From contig NZ_JABEKU010000002.1 in the NCBI RefSeq assembly GCF_013283665.1, forward strand, positions 1,114,863-1,178,862: 64,000 nucleotides of DNA, in the 5' to 3' direction. The translations under genes were made by a program, and so were the position numbers. Under the pieces are notes generated by a model that was given only the letters and a program-made list of their open reading frames with translations, did no database searches and was not told where the DNA came from. This document shows positions 1 to 8,176 of the stretch, one piece after another (the first letter of the stretch is position 1; each line of letters begins with the position of its first letter). Source of the DNA: Ensifer sesbaniae. Lineage in GTDB: Bacteria; Pseudomonadota; Alphaproteobacteria; Rhizobiales; Rhizobiaceae.

Positions 1-23
1 GCCAGAATTCTTGCCAGAGTCAT
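1..23 (-). CDS. 5' end of a divergent gene leaving the window (partial)
   Basis: On the minus strand a strong Shine-Dalgarno sequence (GGGAGGAG, bases 36 to 29) lies five bases before an ATG at 23-21. The frame then reads MTLARIL and stays open to the window edge. Seven codons are too few to assign a family. Its position, back to back with a LacI-type regulator and with three operator-like palindromes in between, suggests it starts the sugar or polyol operon that this regulator controls. That link is inference. Confidence 0.5.
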
Positions 24-77
24 CGATGCTCCTCCCATCAAATCGGCTACCGGTTGTCTTCATTGCCCCTTATGTCA

Positions 78-91
78 TGCAATCGATTGCA
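78..91. promoter_or_regulatory. LacI-type operator palindrome, site 1
   Basis: TGCAATCGATTGCA is a perfect 14-bp palindrome, extending to 16 bp if the flanking A and T are counted. It has the central CG of many LacI/GalR operators. It is the site closest to the divergent gene at the left edge, about 55 bp before that gene's start codon, where bound repressor would block its promoter. Confidence 0.65.
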
Positions 92-199
92 TACACGGAC
101 GCAAAACAAACTAATAAACGCCTGGCGCGTGCCCTGCGATCTCCTCCATCGTCATTAGGGCACAGCTTGGCACAGCCGCCTCGTATCGGCCACGCCTTT

Positions 200-211
200 G
201 CAATCGATTGC
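200..211. promoter_or_regulatory. LacI-type operator palindrome, site 2
   Basis: GCAATCGATTGC is the second perfect copy of the same 12-bp palindrome core, 121 bp centre to centre from site 1. Three identical copies in 190 bp in front of a LacI-family gene support a specific multi-site operator. Confidence 0.65.
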
Positions 212-255
212 GTAATGTATCTAACACGGCTAATATGTCGCGTCAAGATGATTGT

Positions 256-267
256 GCAATCGATTGC
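256..267. promoter_or_regulatory. LacI-type operator palindrome, site 3
   Basis: GCAATCGATTGC is the third perfect copy, 56 bp centre to centre from site 2 and 46 bp before the regulator's start codon. It is placed for autoregulation. The 121-bp and 56-bp spacings would allow looping between dimers of a tetrameric repressor, which is inference. Confidence 0.65.
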
Positions 268-313
268 CTCGACGCTCGAACGCGGTAGAATGGGATACGG
301 ACGGAGTAACCAA

Positions 314-1363
314 ATGAAGAAAAAGAGAATTACGCTCAAAGACATAGCCCGCGAAACCGGCGTTCACGTCTCAACCGTCTCGCGGGCGCTCGACCCCATC
401 GAACGCAAGTCGATTACCGACGACGTCGCCAATCGCATTCAGGCCGCGGCCGAACGGCTCGGCTATCGTCCGAACCGCATCGCCGCCGGATTGCGCACCA
501 ACCGCACGATGACCGTGGGCGTCATGATTCCCGACATCACCAACCTGGTCTTCCCGCCGATCCTGCGCGGCATCGAAAGTGTGCTCGAACCGCTCGGCTA
601 TGCCGCGATCATCGTCAACACCGACAGCGAGCGCGACCGCGAGGTTCGCCTGCTTGATGTGCTTCGCGACCGAGGCGTCGACGGCATCATCCACGCTGCC
701 GTGCTGCGAAGCGATCCTTCGATCGCGCGGGCTGCCCAAGACGGCCTGCCCGTCGTCACGCTCAACAGAAAGGTGGAGCAATCCACGATCCCCAGCGTGG
801 TCAATGACGAAGATGCCGGTATATGCGAGATGCTGCGGCATTTGAAAGAGCTCGGCCACACCCGCATCGCCCATATCGCCGGGCCGCAGGAACTTTCCAC
901 CGGTCAGCTCCGCCTCTCCGCCTTCCGCAAAGCAGCCGATGACCAGGCGATAGAGGTCGACGAGGCGCTTATCCGGGTGGCGACCCGGTTCAACGAGGAG
1001 GATGGAGCCCGCTGCCTTCTTGAACTGCTCGATGGCGGTAATGTCTTCACTGCCGTCCTCTGTGCCAACGACCGGCTGGCGCTCGGCGCCATCGAAGCCC
1101 TGCGCGACCGCGGCATCGACTGCCCCGGGCAGATCTCCGTGAGCGGCTTCAACGACATGCCGCTGCTCGACCTTATCCGACCGAAACTCACGACCGTTCG
1201 CATTCAGCAGTACGAGGCAGGTCGTACGGCAGCGAAACTGCTGATGCGGCTGGTTAATTCCGCCGAAGACGACGCGATACCACTCGAAACCGTTCTGCCC
1301 GTGGAACTCGTCGCCAGGGAGAGCACGGCCCCCGTGGCCGCCGGCGGCCCGAGTTCTCGATAA
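314..1363 (+). CDS. LacI/GalR family transcriptional regulator
   Basis: A 349-residue DNA-binding repressor of sugar or polyol catabolism. The N terminus carries the LacI helix-turn-helix (TLKDIARETGVHVSTVSRAL, about residues 6 to 25) and the hinge region, followed by a periplasmic-binding-protein-like ligand domain (VGVMIPDITNLVFPPILRGI, then repeated Rossmann units to the C terminus). The frame is open upstream to base 11, but the ATG at 314 is chosen. It follows a GGAG Shine-Dalgarno, puts the helix-turn-helix at the usual position and gives the normal family length. Three identical palindromes upstream are likely operators for this gene and the divergent gene at the left edge. The ligand cannot be told from sequence alone. 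Confidence 0.9.
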   Translation: MKKKRITLKDIARETGVHVSTVSRALDPIERKSITDDVANRIQAAAERLGYRPNRIAAGLRTNRTMTVGVMIPDITNLVFPPILRGIESVLEPLGYAAIIVNTDSERDREVRLLDVLRDRGVDGIIHAAVLRSDPSIARAAQDGLPVVTLNRKVEQSTIPSVVNDEDAGICEMLRHLKELGHTRIAHIAGPQELSTGQLRLSAFRKAADDQAIEVDEALIRVATRFNEEDGARCLLELLDGGNVFTAVLCANDRLALGAIEALRDRGIDCPGQISVSGFNDMPLLDLIRPKLTTVRIQQYEAGRTAAKLLMRLVNSAEDDAIPLETVLPVELVARESTAPVAAGGPSSR

Positions 1364-1543
1364 CAGGGACCGGGCAAACAAGATCGTCGAACAGTTCGAG
1401 CGGTTCATCAAGGGTTCATTGACTGCAGATTCTTGAACTCGCCTACATCAGACTGCGGCGATATCCGCTCGCCGAGCACATTCGTAAGCTCGGCCAAACA
1501 CAGCTGCCTTGCGGTCACCGGGTTAGCGTGGGCGCCTATTCAG

Positions 1544-2494
1544 CTAAACACCCCACACCACGGCCTGTTCATGTCGATGGATCAGGTGCTGAAGCCGGTC
1601 GAAGCTGTGGCGGATATGTTGCGAGAATTTCTCGATGGCCGGGGTATGCGCCGAGGTCGCGCGGCTCAAGAGCCCGAGAGCGCGTTCCGGGTGCGGGACC
1701 GAAACCGGAAGTGCCGTGATCGATTTTTCGTTGCGTAGCGCAAAAACGACGCTGTGCGGAAGCACGGTCAAGGCGTCGATACCCTTGAGGTAATTGACGA
1801 GGCTCATCAGCGAGCCGCCTGTGTAGCGTATCTTGATCTCGGTCGCCCCGAAGGAGAGCAGCAGGCTATGAAGATCCGCAAGCAGCGGGCTTCCCGGCGG
1901 CGGCGCCACCCAGGGATATTCGAGAAGCTGCGACGGCTGCGGCCGTCTCTTCAGCAGAAGCGGATGCGTCACCCGGCAAGCGACGACGTTTCGACCGGGA
2001 AGCACCTTCTGGAACGCCAAGCCCGATCCCTCCTCAAGAATGTCGATCGGGCAGATGGCAAGATCGATCTGATCGCCCTTCAAGGCAGCGCGCAGATCGG
2101 CCATGTAGCCGTAGCTCTGGTCGATCCGGACGTCAGGGTTTTGCACCTGGAAGTCTGCGATCATCGGCGCAATCAAGGCGTCCATGAAAAATGGCGTGCC
2201 GCCCACGCGTACGAGACCGCTTTTGCCGAGGCGAAAGCTCTCGATCGTATCGGACGCCTTGCGCGAGGCCGACAGCATGACCTGACCGTGATCGGCGAGC
2301 GCGCGCCCGAGCGGTGTCGGCTGCAGCGGCCGCCGCCCCTTGACGAAAAGCGGTTCGCCCAGGCGCCTTTCGAGCATGGCAATGGTGCGGGAGATCGCCG
2401 GCTGCGACAGCCCGAGCAGCGCCGCGCCTTCGGTGACGCCGCCCGCTTTCACGACCGCAGCGAGCTGGACAAGATGGCGTTCGTCTATCTTCAT
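1544..2494 (-). CDS. LysR family transcriptional regulator of the aromatic catabolism operon
   Basis: A 316-residue LysR-type regulator. The winged helix-turn-helix fills the first 65 residues (LVQLAAVVKAGGVTEGAALL, LSQPAISRTIAMLERRLGEP), followed by the two-lobed inducer-binding domain. It is transcribed divergently from the dioxygenase gene at 2587 with 92 bp between the start codons, the usual arrangement for a LysR activator and its target. The predicted inducer is the pathway substrate or an intermediate such as hydroxyquinol or maleylacetate, by analogy with other chlorocatechol and hydroxyquinol operons. It runs convergently towards the LacI gene across about 180 bp in which I see no clear gene. 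Confidence 0.88.
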   Translation of the reverse strand: MKIDERHLVQLAAVVKAGGVTEGAALLGLSQPAISRTIAMLERRLGEPLFVKGRRPLQPTPLGRALADHGQVMLSASRKASDTIESFRLGKSGLVRVGGTPFFMDALIAPMIADFQVQNPDVRIDQSYGYMADLRAALKGDQIDLAICPIDILEEGSGLAFQKVLPGRNVVACRVTHPLLLKRRPQPSQLLEYPWVAPPPGSPLLADLHSLLLSFGATEIKIRYTGGSLMSLVNYLKGIDALTVLPHSVVFALRNEKSITALPVSVPHPERALGLLSRATSAHTPAIEKFSQHIRHSFDRLQHLIHRHEQAVVWGV

Positions 2495-2586
2495 AACAAT
2501 TGATTATATTAACTGAGAGTAAAATCATCAATCGCGCCTGGGCCCCGTGGTAGCTTTCATTTCAGCCAAGTGTCTGGAGGAGTGTG
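2495..2586. promoter_or_regulatory. Divergent promoter region with candidate LysR box
   Basis: The 92 bp between the LysR gene and the dioxygenase gene is AT-rich in an otherwise GC-rich stretch. It contains inverted arms TTGAT (about 2501) and ATCAA (about 2528), the kind of dyad a LysR regulator binds. The Shine-Dalgarno GGAGG at 2576-2580 serves the dioxygenase start. No convincing -35/-10 pair could be fixed. Confidence 0.35.
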
Positions 2587-3459
2587 ATGCGGGGCGCGAT
2601 GGTTTCGAATCCTAACGAAACAGCCTTCGCCGAGGCTTTCGCACAGCGAATTTCGAAAGCCGATGACGGCGCGCTGCCGCAGGTGCTGCGCACGGTCGTG
2701 ACCCACCTCCACGGGCTCATCAGGGAATTGCGCCCCAGCGCCGCCGACTGGCGCAAGATGATCGAATTTTTGACCGAGGTCGGTCACACGACCGACGAGC
2801 GGCGGCAGGAATGGGGTTTGCTGTTTGATCTGCTTGGTGCCTCGGCGCTGGTCGACGAGATCAATTCGCGTCGGCCGAAGCAGGCGACGCCCAATACTGT
2901 CCGTGGGCCCTTCTTTCGCGCCGACACGCCACAGCGCGCTTCCGGCAGCAATATCTCGCTCGATGGCGTCGGCGAGCGGCTGGCGGTTTTCGGACAATTG
3001 CTCGACCTCGACGGGCACCCGATCGAGAGCGCAGAGGTCACGACCTGGCAGGCGAACGCCGCCGGTTTCTACGAGAACCAGCAACCGGACCTGCAGCCGG
3101 AGTTCAATCTGCGCGGCGTCTTCAAAACGGACCGGGAGGGACGGTTCGACTACCTGACGGTGCGCCCGACCGGCTACAGCGTCCCGGTAGACGGGCCGGT
3201 GGGCAAGCTCCTTGGTCAAGCGGGTTGCTCGCTCCGGCGCCCAGCCCATCTACATTTCATCGTCACCGCCCCAGGATTCCATCCGATTACGACGCATATC
3301 TACGACGGCAGCGATCCCCATATCGACGAGGACGCGATCTTCGGGGTCAAGCCGGAACTGGTGCACGAATTCAAATGCTTCGACATCGGCGGCAAGTCCG
3401 GCTGGCGGCTGGACTTCAAGTTCCTGATGGCGAGGGCAAGGCAAGGATCTGCGTCGTGA
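2587..3459 (+). CDS. Intradiol ring-cleavage dioxygenase, hydroxyquinol 1,2-dioxygenase type (copy 1)
   Basis: Predicted to cleave 1,2,4-trihydroxybenzene (hydroxyquinol), or a related catechol, to maleylacetate using non-haem Fe(III). It is a 290-residue protein with an N-terminal helical dimerisation domain (about residues 15 to 100) and the intradiol beta-sandwich. All four iron ligands are visible: Tyr162 (GFYENQ), Tyr197 (TGYSVPVDGP), His221 and His223 (RPAHLHF). The ATG at 2587 is preferred because GGAGG lies six bases upstream; a GTG one codon earlier and an ATG at 2599 are alternatives. Its stop overlaps the maleylacetate reductase start (GTGA), so the pair is translationally coupled. 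A second enzyme of the same family lies at the other end of the operon (11013), and the two are clearly diverged. Confidence 0.88.
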   Translation: MRGAMVSNPNETAFAEAFAQRISKADDGALPQVLRTVVTHLHGLIRELRPSAADWRKMIEFLTEVGHTTDERRQEWGLLFDLLGASALVDEINSRRPKQATPNTVRGPFFRADTPQRASGSNISLDGVGERLAVFGQLLDLDGHPIESAEVTTWQANAAGFYENQQPDLQPEFNLRGVFKTDREGRFDYLTVRPTGYSVPVDGPVGKLLGQAGCSLRRPAHLHFIVTAPGFHPITTHIYDGSDPHIDEDAIFGVKPELVHEFKCFDIGGKSGWRLDFKFLMARARQGSAS

Positions 3460-4517
3460 GGAACAGTTTCACCTATCAGGGCAGCGCAGCGCACATCGTC
3501 TTTGGCGAAGGCAAGAGCGACGAGGCAGGAGCTTGGGTCGAAAAGCTTGGGTGCAAACGGGCGTTGGTGCTTTCAACGCCCCATCAACGGGCAGACGCGG
3601 AAACACTGGCGGAGCGGCTCGGGCCACTTGCCGTCGGCGTCTTTGCCGGGGCTGTGATGCATACGCCGATCGATATCACGGCAAAAGCGATGGAAGCGGT
3701 CAAGCAAAGCGGCGCCGACTGCCTCGTCTCGCTTGGCGGGGGCTCCACCACCGGGCTCGGCAAGGCGATCGCCTATCGCACCGACCTGCCTCAAGTCGTT
3801 ATCCCGACGACCTACGCCGGCTCGGAAGTAACGCCGATCCTCGGACAAACGGAAGGCGGCCGAAAGACGACCGTTCGGCATGCTTCGATCCTGCCGGAAG
3901 TGGTGATTTACGATCCGGGACTGACGCTTGGCCTGCCGGTCGGCATGAGCGTGACGAGCGCGCTCAATGCCATGGCCCATGCGGTCGAAGCACTTTATGC
4001 GCAGGACCGTAACCCGATCTCTTCGCTGATGGCAGCCGAAGGCCTGTTCGCTTTCAAGACGAGCCTGCCGAGGATCGTCGAGGCGCCGGGAGATCGCGAG
4101 GCGCGAGCCGAGGCGCTTTACGGAGCCTGGCTCTCGGGCACCGTGCTCGGCACGGTCGGTATGGCGCTGCATCACAAGATTTGCCACACGCTCGGCGGCA
4201 CCTTCGACACGCCGCACGCGGAAACGCACGCAATCATGCTGCCACATACGGCCGGCTACAACGCCGCGGCCCTGCCTGACCTGCTTGGGCCCGTGGCCCG
4301 GATGCTCGGCGGTTCGGTTGGCGGTGGCCTGTGGGATTTCGCAAAGTCGCTCGGCGCGCCGCTTGCCCTGAAAGATCTCGGGCTCTCCGAAGCCGACCTC
4401 GATCGCGCAGCCACGATTGCGACCGAAAACCCCTACTGGAACCCGCGGCCGATCGACCGCCAGTCCATTCGGGCGCTGCTGCAGGATGCCTGGGAGGGCA
4501 ACCGGCCGACGAACTGA
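3456..4517 (+). CDS. Maleylacetate reductase (iron-containing alcohol dehydrogenase family)
   Basis: Predicted to reduce maleylacetate to 3-oxoadipate with NAD(P)H, the step after hydroxyquinol cleavage. The protein has 353 residues, the usual size. It shows the glycine-rich nucleotide-binding segment (SLGGGSTTGLGKAIAYRT), the PTTYAGSEVTPILGQT segment typical of maleylacetate reductases, and the metal-binding histidine region (LGGTFDTPHAETHAIMLPH). The frame is open upstream to 3225, but GTG at 3456 is chosen because it overlaps the dioxygenase stop by four bases and gives a normal N terminus (RNSFTYQGSAAHIVFGEG). Products of the next steps, a 3-oxoadipate CoA-transferase and thiolase, are not encoded in this window. 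Confidence 0.9.
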   Translation: MRNSFTYQGSAAHIVFGEGKSDEAGAWVEKLGCKRALVLSTPHQRADAETLAERLGPLAVGVFAGAVMHTPIDITAKAMEAVKQSGADCLVSLGGGSTTGLGKAIAYRTDLPQVVIPTTYAGSEVTPILGQTEGGRKTTVRHASILPEVVIYDPGLTLGLPVGMSVTSALNAMAHAVEALYAQDRNPISSLMAAEGLFAFKTSLPRIVEAPGDREARAEALYGAWLSGTVLGTVGMALHHKICHTLGGTFDTPHAETHAIMLPHTAGYNAAALPDLLGPVARMLGGSVGGGLWDFAKSLGAPLALKDLGLSEADLDRAATIATENPYWNPRPIDRQSIRALLQDAWEGNRPTN

Positions 4518-4556
4518 TGACACCCTTCGGGAGGAAGGGCATTGAGAGGAGGAACC

Positions 4557-5837
4557 ATGCTGACGAGACGCGATTTTCTGAAGACGACAGCCGCAGGTGG
4601 CGCTGTCGCCTTTTCATCGGCACTTTCGATGCCGGCGATAGCCAAGGGCACGGCAATCAAGCTTGGCTATGTCAGCCCGCAGTCCGGGCCGCTCGCCGCC
4701 TTCGGCGAAGCCGACAAGTTCGTGATCGATGCCTTCCTGGCGACAACCAAGGCCAAGGGCCAGAACTTCGAGGTTGTCGTCAAGGACAGCCAGTCGAATC
4801 CCAACCGGGCGGCGGAAGTCGCCAAGCAGTTGATCGTCGTTGACGAGGTCAATCTCGTCCTTGTCGCCTCGACGCCGGAGACGACGAACCCGGTCGCAAC
4901 CACCTGCGAAGCCGAGCAAATGCCCTGCATCTCGACGGTCGCGCCATGGCAACCCTGGTTCATCGGCCAGCAAGGCAATCCCGGCGATCCAGCCTCGTGG
5001 AAACCGTTCGACTATGCCTATCACTTCTTCTGGGGTCTCGAGGATGTCATCGCCGTCTTCACCAACATGTGGGCTCAGGTGGAGACGAACCACAAGGTCG
5101 GCGGGCTCTTTCCCAACGATGGCGACGGCAATGCCTGGGGCGACGGGACCGTGGGTTTCCCTCCAGTCCTCGAAAAGCTTGGCTATGGCCTCACCGATCC
5201 CGGCCGCTACCAGAACATGACCGACGACTTCTCGGCGCAGATCAATGCGTTCAAATCGGGCGGATGCGAGATCGTCACCGGCGTGGTCATTCCCCCTGAT
5301 TTCACGACCTTCTGGAACCAGGCCAAACAGCAGGGTTTCGTGCCGAAGGTCGCCTCGATCGGCAAGGCCCTGCTCTTTCCGCAGGCAGTCGAAACGCTGG
5401 GCAAGGCTGGGCACAATCTTTCGTCGGAAGTCTGGTGGTCGCCGAGCCATCCTTTCGCCTCGTCGCTAACTGGCGAGACATCCGCTCAAGTGGCCGAAGC
5501 CTTCACCAAGGCGACCGGCCGGCCCTGGACCCAGCCGATCGGTTTTGCCCACGCCCTCTTCGAACTGGCCGTCGACGCCGTTACGCGGGCCGACGATCCG
5601 ACCGACGGCGATGCGCTGGCTCAGGCGATTGCCGCCACCAGGCTCGACACGCTCGTCGGTCCCGTAGCCTGGGACGGTAAAGGCTTGCCGCCCTTTGCCG
5701 CTCGAAACGTGGCCAAGACGCCGCTCGTCGGCGGTCAATGGCGGCTCAAGGACAGCGGCGGTTACGACCTCGTCATCACCGACAACAAGACGGCGCCGAA
5801 CATTCCCGTCGGCGGGAAAATGGAAGCGATCGTGTGA
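4557..5837 (+). CDS. ABC transporter substrate-binding protein, LIV (HAAT) type, Tat-exported
   Basis: A 426-residue periplasmic binding protein of the branched-chain amino acid/amide/aromatic acid class. The N terminus has a twin-arginine signal (LTRRDFLKTTAAGGA) and ends near AIA-KG, followed by the family start IKLGYVSPQSGPLAAFGEA. ATG at 4557 follows a strong GAGGAGGA Shine-Dalgarno; an ATG-less in-frame extension to 4542 is less likely. It is the first gene of a five-gene transporter set placed inside an aromatic catabolic operon. The ligand is therefore more probably a phenol, benzoate or hydroxybenzoate than an amino acid, as in other aromatic LIV-type systems. That substrate is inferred from context. 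Confidence 0.88.
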   Translation: MLTRRDFLKTTAAGGAVAFSSALSMPAIAKGTAIKLGYVSPQSGPLAAFGEADKFVIDAFLATTKAKGQNFEVVVKDSQSNPNRAAEVAKQLIVVDEVNLVLVASTPETTNPVATTCEAEQMPCISTVAPWQPWFIGQQGNPGDPASWKPFDYAYHFFWGLEDVIAVFTNMWAQVETNHKVGGLFPNDGDGNAWGDGTVGFPPVLEKLGYGLTDPGRYQNMTDDFSAQINAFKSGGCEIVTGVVIPPDFTTFWNQAKQQGFVPKVASIGKALLFPQAVETLGKAGHNLSSEVWWSPSHPFASSLTGETSAQVAEAFTKATGRPWTQPIGFAHALFELAVDAVTRADDPTDGDALAQAIAATRLDTLVGPVAWDGKGLPPFAARNVAKTPLVGGQWRLKDSGGYDLVITDNKTAPNIPVGGKMEAIV

Positions 5838-5877
5838 GCGCCTCAAGGCGTGGGACGGTGACCGAGGAGGGTCAGGC

Positions 5878-6597
5878 ATGTCTCTGTTAGAACTCGAGCG
5901 GATCTCGAAGCGCTTCGGCGCGCTGACCGTTGCCGACGAGATCAGCTTCTCGGTCGGCGAGGGCGAGGCGCTCGGCATCATCGGGCCGAACGGCGCCGGC
6001 AAGTCGACGCTGTTCAACCTGATTGCCGGCAACATCGCCCCCGACAGTGGCACCGTCCGCTTCGGCGGCATGGATGTCACCCGAACACCGCCGATGGGCC
6101 GCTGTCTGTCGGGCATGGGGCGGACTTTCCAGATCCCGCAGCCCTTCGAAAAACTGACCGTCTTTGAGAACCTGCTCGTCGCCGGCAGTTTCGGCGCGCG
6201 GCGGCGCGAGGCGGAAGCCTGTGACCGCTGCGCCGAGATCCTGGTGGACACGGGCCTGTTCGACAAGGCGAATGTTCTGGCCGGCGGCCTTACCCTGCTG
6301 CAGCGCAAGCGGCTGGAACTGGCAAGGGCGCTCGCCACCGAGCCGAGGCTGTTGCTGCTGGACGAGATCGCCGGCGGCTTAACGGAAGCCGAATGCCACC
6401 AGTTGGTCGCGACCATCAGTGCCATACAGCAGAAGGGCGTTGCCGTCATCTGGATCGAACATGTGCTGCATGCGCTGACCTCGGTGGTGGAGCGGCTGCT
6501 GGTTTTGAACTTCGGCAAGGTGATCGGCATCGGAAAACCCGACGAGCTCATGGCGTCGCGTGCGGTCCAGGAGATCTATCTGGGGATCGAGCTATGA
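5878..6597 (+). CDS. LIV-type ABC transporter ATP-binding protein (LivG-like)
   Basis: A 239-residue ATPase that powers import with its LivF-like partner. The Walker A motif is GPNGAGKST (about residue 37). The Q-loop region reads GRTFQIPQPFEKLTVFENL and the Walker B region LLLLDEIAGG. The signature loop, GGLTLLQRKRLELARAL, departs from the canonical LSGGQ but is normal for the LivG branch. The family insert after Walker A, typical of LivG against LivF, is present. ATG at 5878 follows GAGGAGGG. The stop overlaps the next start (ATGA), so the two ATPases are coupled. Confidence 0.9.
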   Translation: MSLLELERISKRFGALTVADEISFSVGEGEALGIIGPNGAGKSTLFNLIAGNIAPDSGTVRFGGMDVTRTPPMGRCLSGMGRTFQIPQPFEKLTVFENLLVAGSFGARRREAEACDRCAEILVDTGLFDKANVLAGGLTLLQRKRLELARALATEPRLLLLDEIAGGLTEAECHQLVATISAIQQKGVAVIWIEHVLHALTSVVERLLVLNFGKVIGIGKPDELMASRAVQEIYLGIEL

Positions 6598-7316
6598 CAG
6601 CGATGCTCGAAACCAGGGGCCTCAGGGCCTTCTACGGTGACTTCCAGGCACTCTTCGGCGTTGATATCGCCGTTGCCAAGGGGGAAACCGTCGCGATCAT
6701 CGGGGCCAATGGCGCGGGCAAGACCAGCCTGATGCGCGCCATCTCCGGCATACTCGCGAGCGAGCCGGGCATGATCGTCTATCGCGATGAACCGATCGGT
6801 GCGCTGGCAGCACCCGATGTTCTTGCCCGCGGCATCGCCATGGTGCCCGAGGGACGCCGGCTGTTCCCGTCGCTGAGCGTCGAGGAAAACCTGCTGATCG
6901 GCGCCTATCGCCGCAACGGAGAGGGACCTTGGACGCTCGAGAGTGTCTATGAGCTCTTCCCGATCCTGCGCGAGCGTCGAAACAACCCAGCGACAGCCCT
7001 TTCCGGCGGCCAGCAGCAGATGGTGGCAATCGGCCGGGCGCTGATGTCCAACCCGGACGTGCTGCTTTGCGACGAGATCAGTCTCGGCTTGGCGCCGGTC
7101 GTCGTTCGCGACATCTATGCGGCCTTCCCGCGCATCCGCCAGACCGGTGCTTCGATCGTCATCGTCGAGCAGGACATCGCCCAGGCGCTGAAGGTCGCAA
7201 CCCAGGTCTATTGCCTGATGGAAGGGCGGGTGACGTTGTCTGGGCATCCGGAGGCGCTGACCCGCGAGCAGATCCACCAGGCCTATTTCGGAGCGCCGCG
7301 CCATGAGCATCATTGA
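6594..7316 (+). CDS. LIV-type ABC transporter ATP-binding protein (LivF-like)
   Basis: A 240-residue ATPase with Walker A GANGAGKTS, the LivF hallmark MVPEGRRLFPSLSVEENL, signature LSGGQQQMVAIGRAL and Walker B VLLCDEISLGLAP. It starts at the ATG that overlaps the LivG-like stop and ends 14 bases inside the permease gene. Such tight packing indicates one transcript from 2587 to 11906. Confidence 0.92.
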   Translation: MTAMLETRGLRAFYGDFQALFGVDIAVAKGETVAIIGANGAGKTSLMRAISGILASEPGMIVYRDEPIGALAAPDVLARGIAMVPEGRRLFPSLSVEENLLIGAYRRNGEGPWTLESVYELFPILRERRNNPATALSGGQQQMVAIGRALMSNPDVLLCDEISLGLAPVVVRDIYAAFPRIRQTGASIVIVEQDIAQALKVATQVYCLMEGRVTLSGHPEALTREQIHQAYFGAPRHEHH

Positions 7317-8166
7317 CACGATCGTGCAGGGCGTTCTGCTCGGTGGGCTCTACGCCCTCTTTGCCGCCGGCCTCAGCCTGGTCTTCGGCATCATGCGGCT
7401 CGTCAATCTCGCCCATGGCGACCTGATCGTGCTTGCCGCCTTCCTGATCCTTCTGCTGTCCTCGGCGCTCGGCCTCAATCCATTTTTCGCGGCACTCATT
7501 GCCGCGCCGCTGATGTTCGTTGCCGGTTGGGCACTGCAATATTTCGTGCTCAATCGCACGCTCGGCAACGACGTCTTGCCACCGCTGCTCGTTACTTTCG
7601 GTATCTCCACCGTCCTCCAGAATGGCCTGCTCGAAGCGTTTTCCGCCGATAGCCGCCGTGTCTCCATCGGTGCGCTGGAGGGTGCTTCGACCGGTCTCGG
7701 CCCGCTCAACGTCGGCCTGATGCCGTTGATAACTTTTCTCTCGGCTCTCACCGTCATCTTCGGCCTGAACCAGCTGATCTATCGGACGGCGCTGGGACGC
7801 GCCTTCCGGGCAACGTCCGACGATATCGTGACGGCTGGGCTGATGGGCATTCGCCCACAACGCATCTTCGCGGTCGCGACCGGGCTTGCCATGGTCGTGG
7901 TGACGATCGCCGCACTCTATCTTGGCACGCGCGCCAACTTCGATCCGACGTCAGGTCCGTCGCGGCTGATCTACGCCTTCGAAGCGGTGATCATCGGCGG
8001 CCTCGGCTCGCTCTGGGGAACACTTGCCGGCGGGGTCATCCTCGGCGTTGCGCAGACACTTGGGGCGGCCGTCAATCCGGAATGGCAGATCCTTGCCGGG
8101 CACCTCGCCTTCCTCGCCGTTCTCGTCATCAAGCCGCGCGGGCTATTCCCCCGCGCCGTCGATTGA
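7303..8166 (+). CDS. LIV-type ABC transporter inner-membrane permease (LivH-like)
   Basis: A 287-residue permease with about eight hydrophobic segments. It has the LivH family opening (TIVQGVLLGGLYALFAAGLS), the GIMRLVNLAHGDLIVLAAF segment and the EAA-like cytoplasmic loop (AFRATSDDIVTAGLMGI). It pairs with the LivM-like permease just downstream to form the transmembrane channel. The start overlaps the LivF-like gene by 14 bp. Confidence 0.92.
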   Translation: MSIIDTIVQGVLLGGLYALFAAGLSLVFGIMRLVNLAHGDLIVLAAFLILLLSSALGLNPFFAALIAAPLMFVAGWALQYFVLNRTLGNDVLPPLLVTFGISTVLQNGLLEAFSADSRRVSIGALEGASTGLGPLNVGLMPLITFLSALTVIFGLNQLIYRTALGRAFRATSDDIVTAGLMGIRPQRIFAVATGLAMVVVTIAALYLGTRANFDPTSGPSRLIYAFEAVIIGGLGSLWGTLAGGVILGVAQTLGAAVNPEWQILAGHLAFLAVLVIKPRGLFPRAVD

Positions 8167-8176
8167 GGTCAAGCCG

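Noticed and set aside
11-313. N-terminal extension of the LacI gene
   Set aside because: It would translate through three operator palindromes and has no ribosome site; the helix-turn-helix begins right after the ATG at 314.
1364-1543. Possible transposase relic between the LacI and LysR genes
   Set aside because: A short frame with LELAYIRLRRYPLAEHIRKL looks faintly transposase-like, but the match is too short and unspecific.
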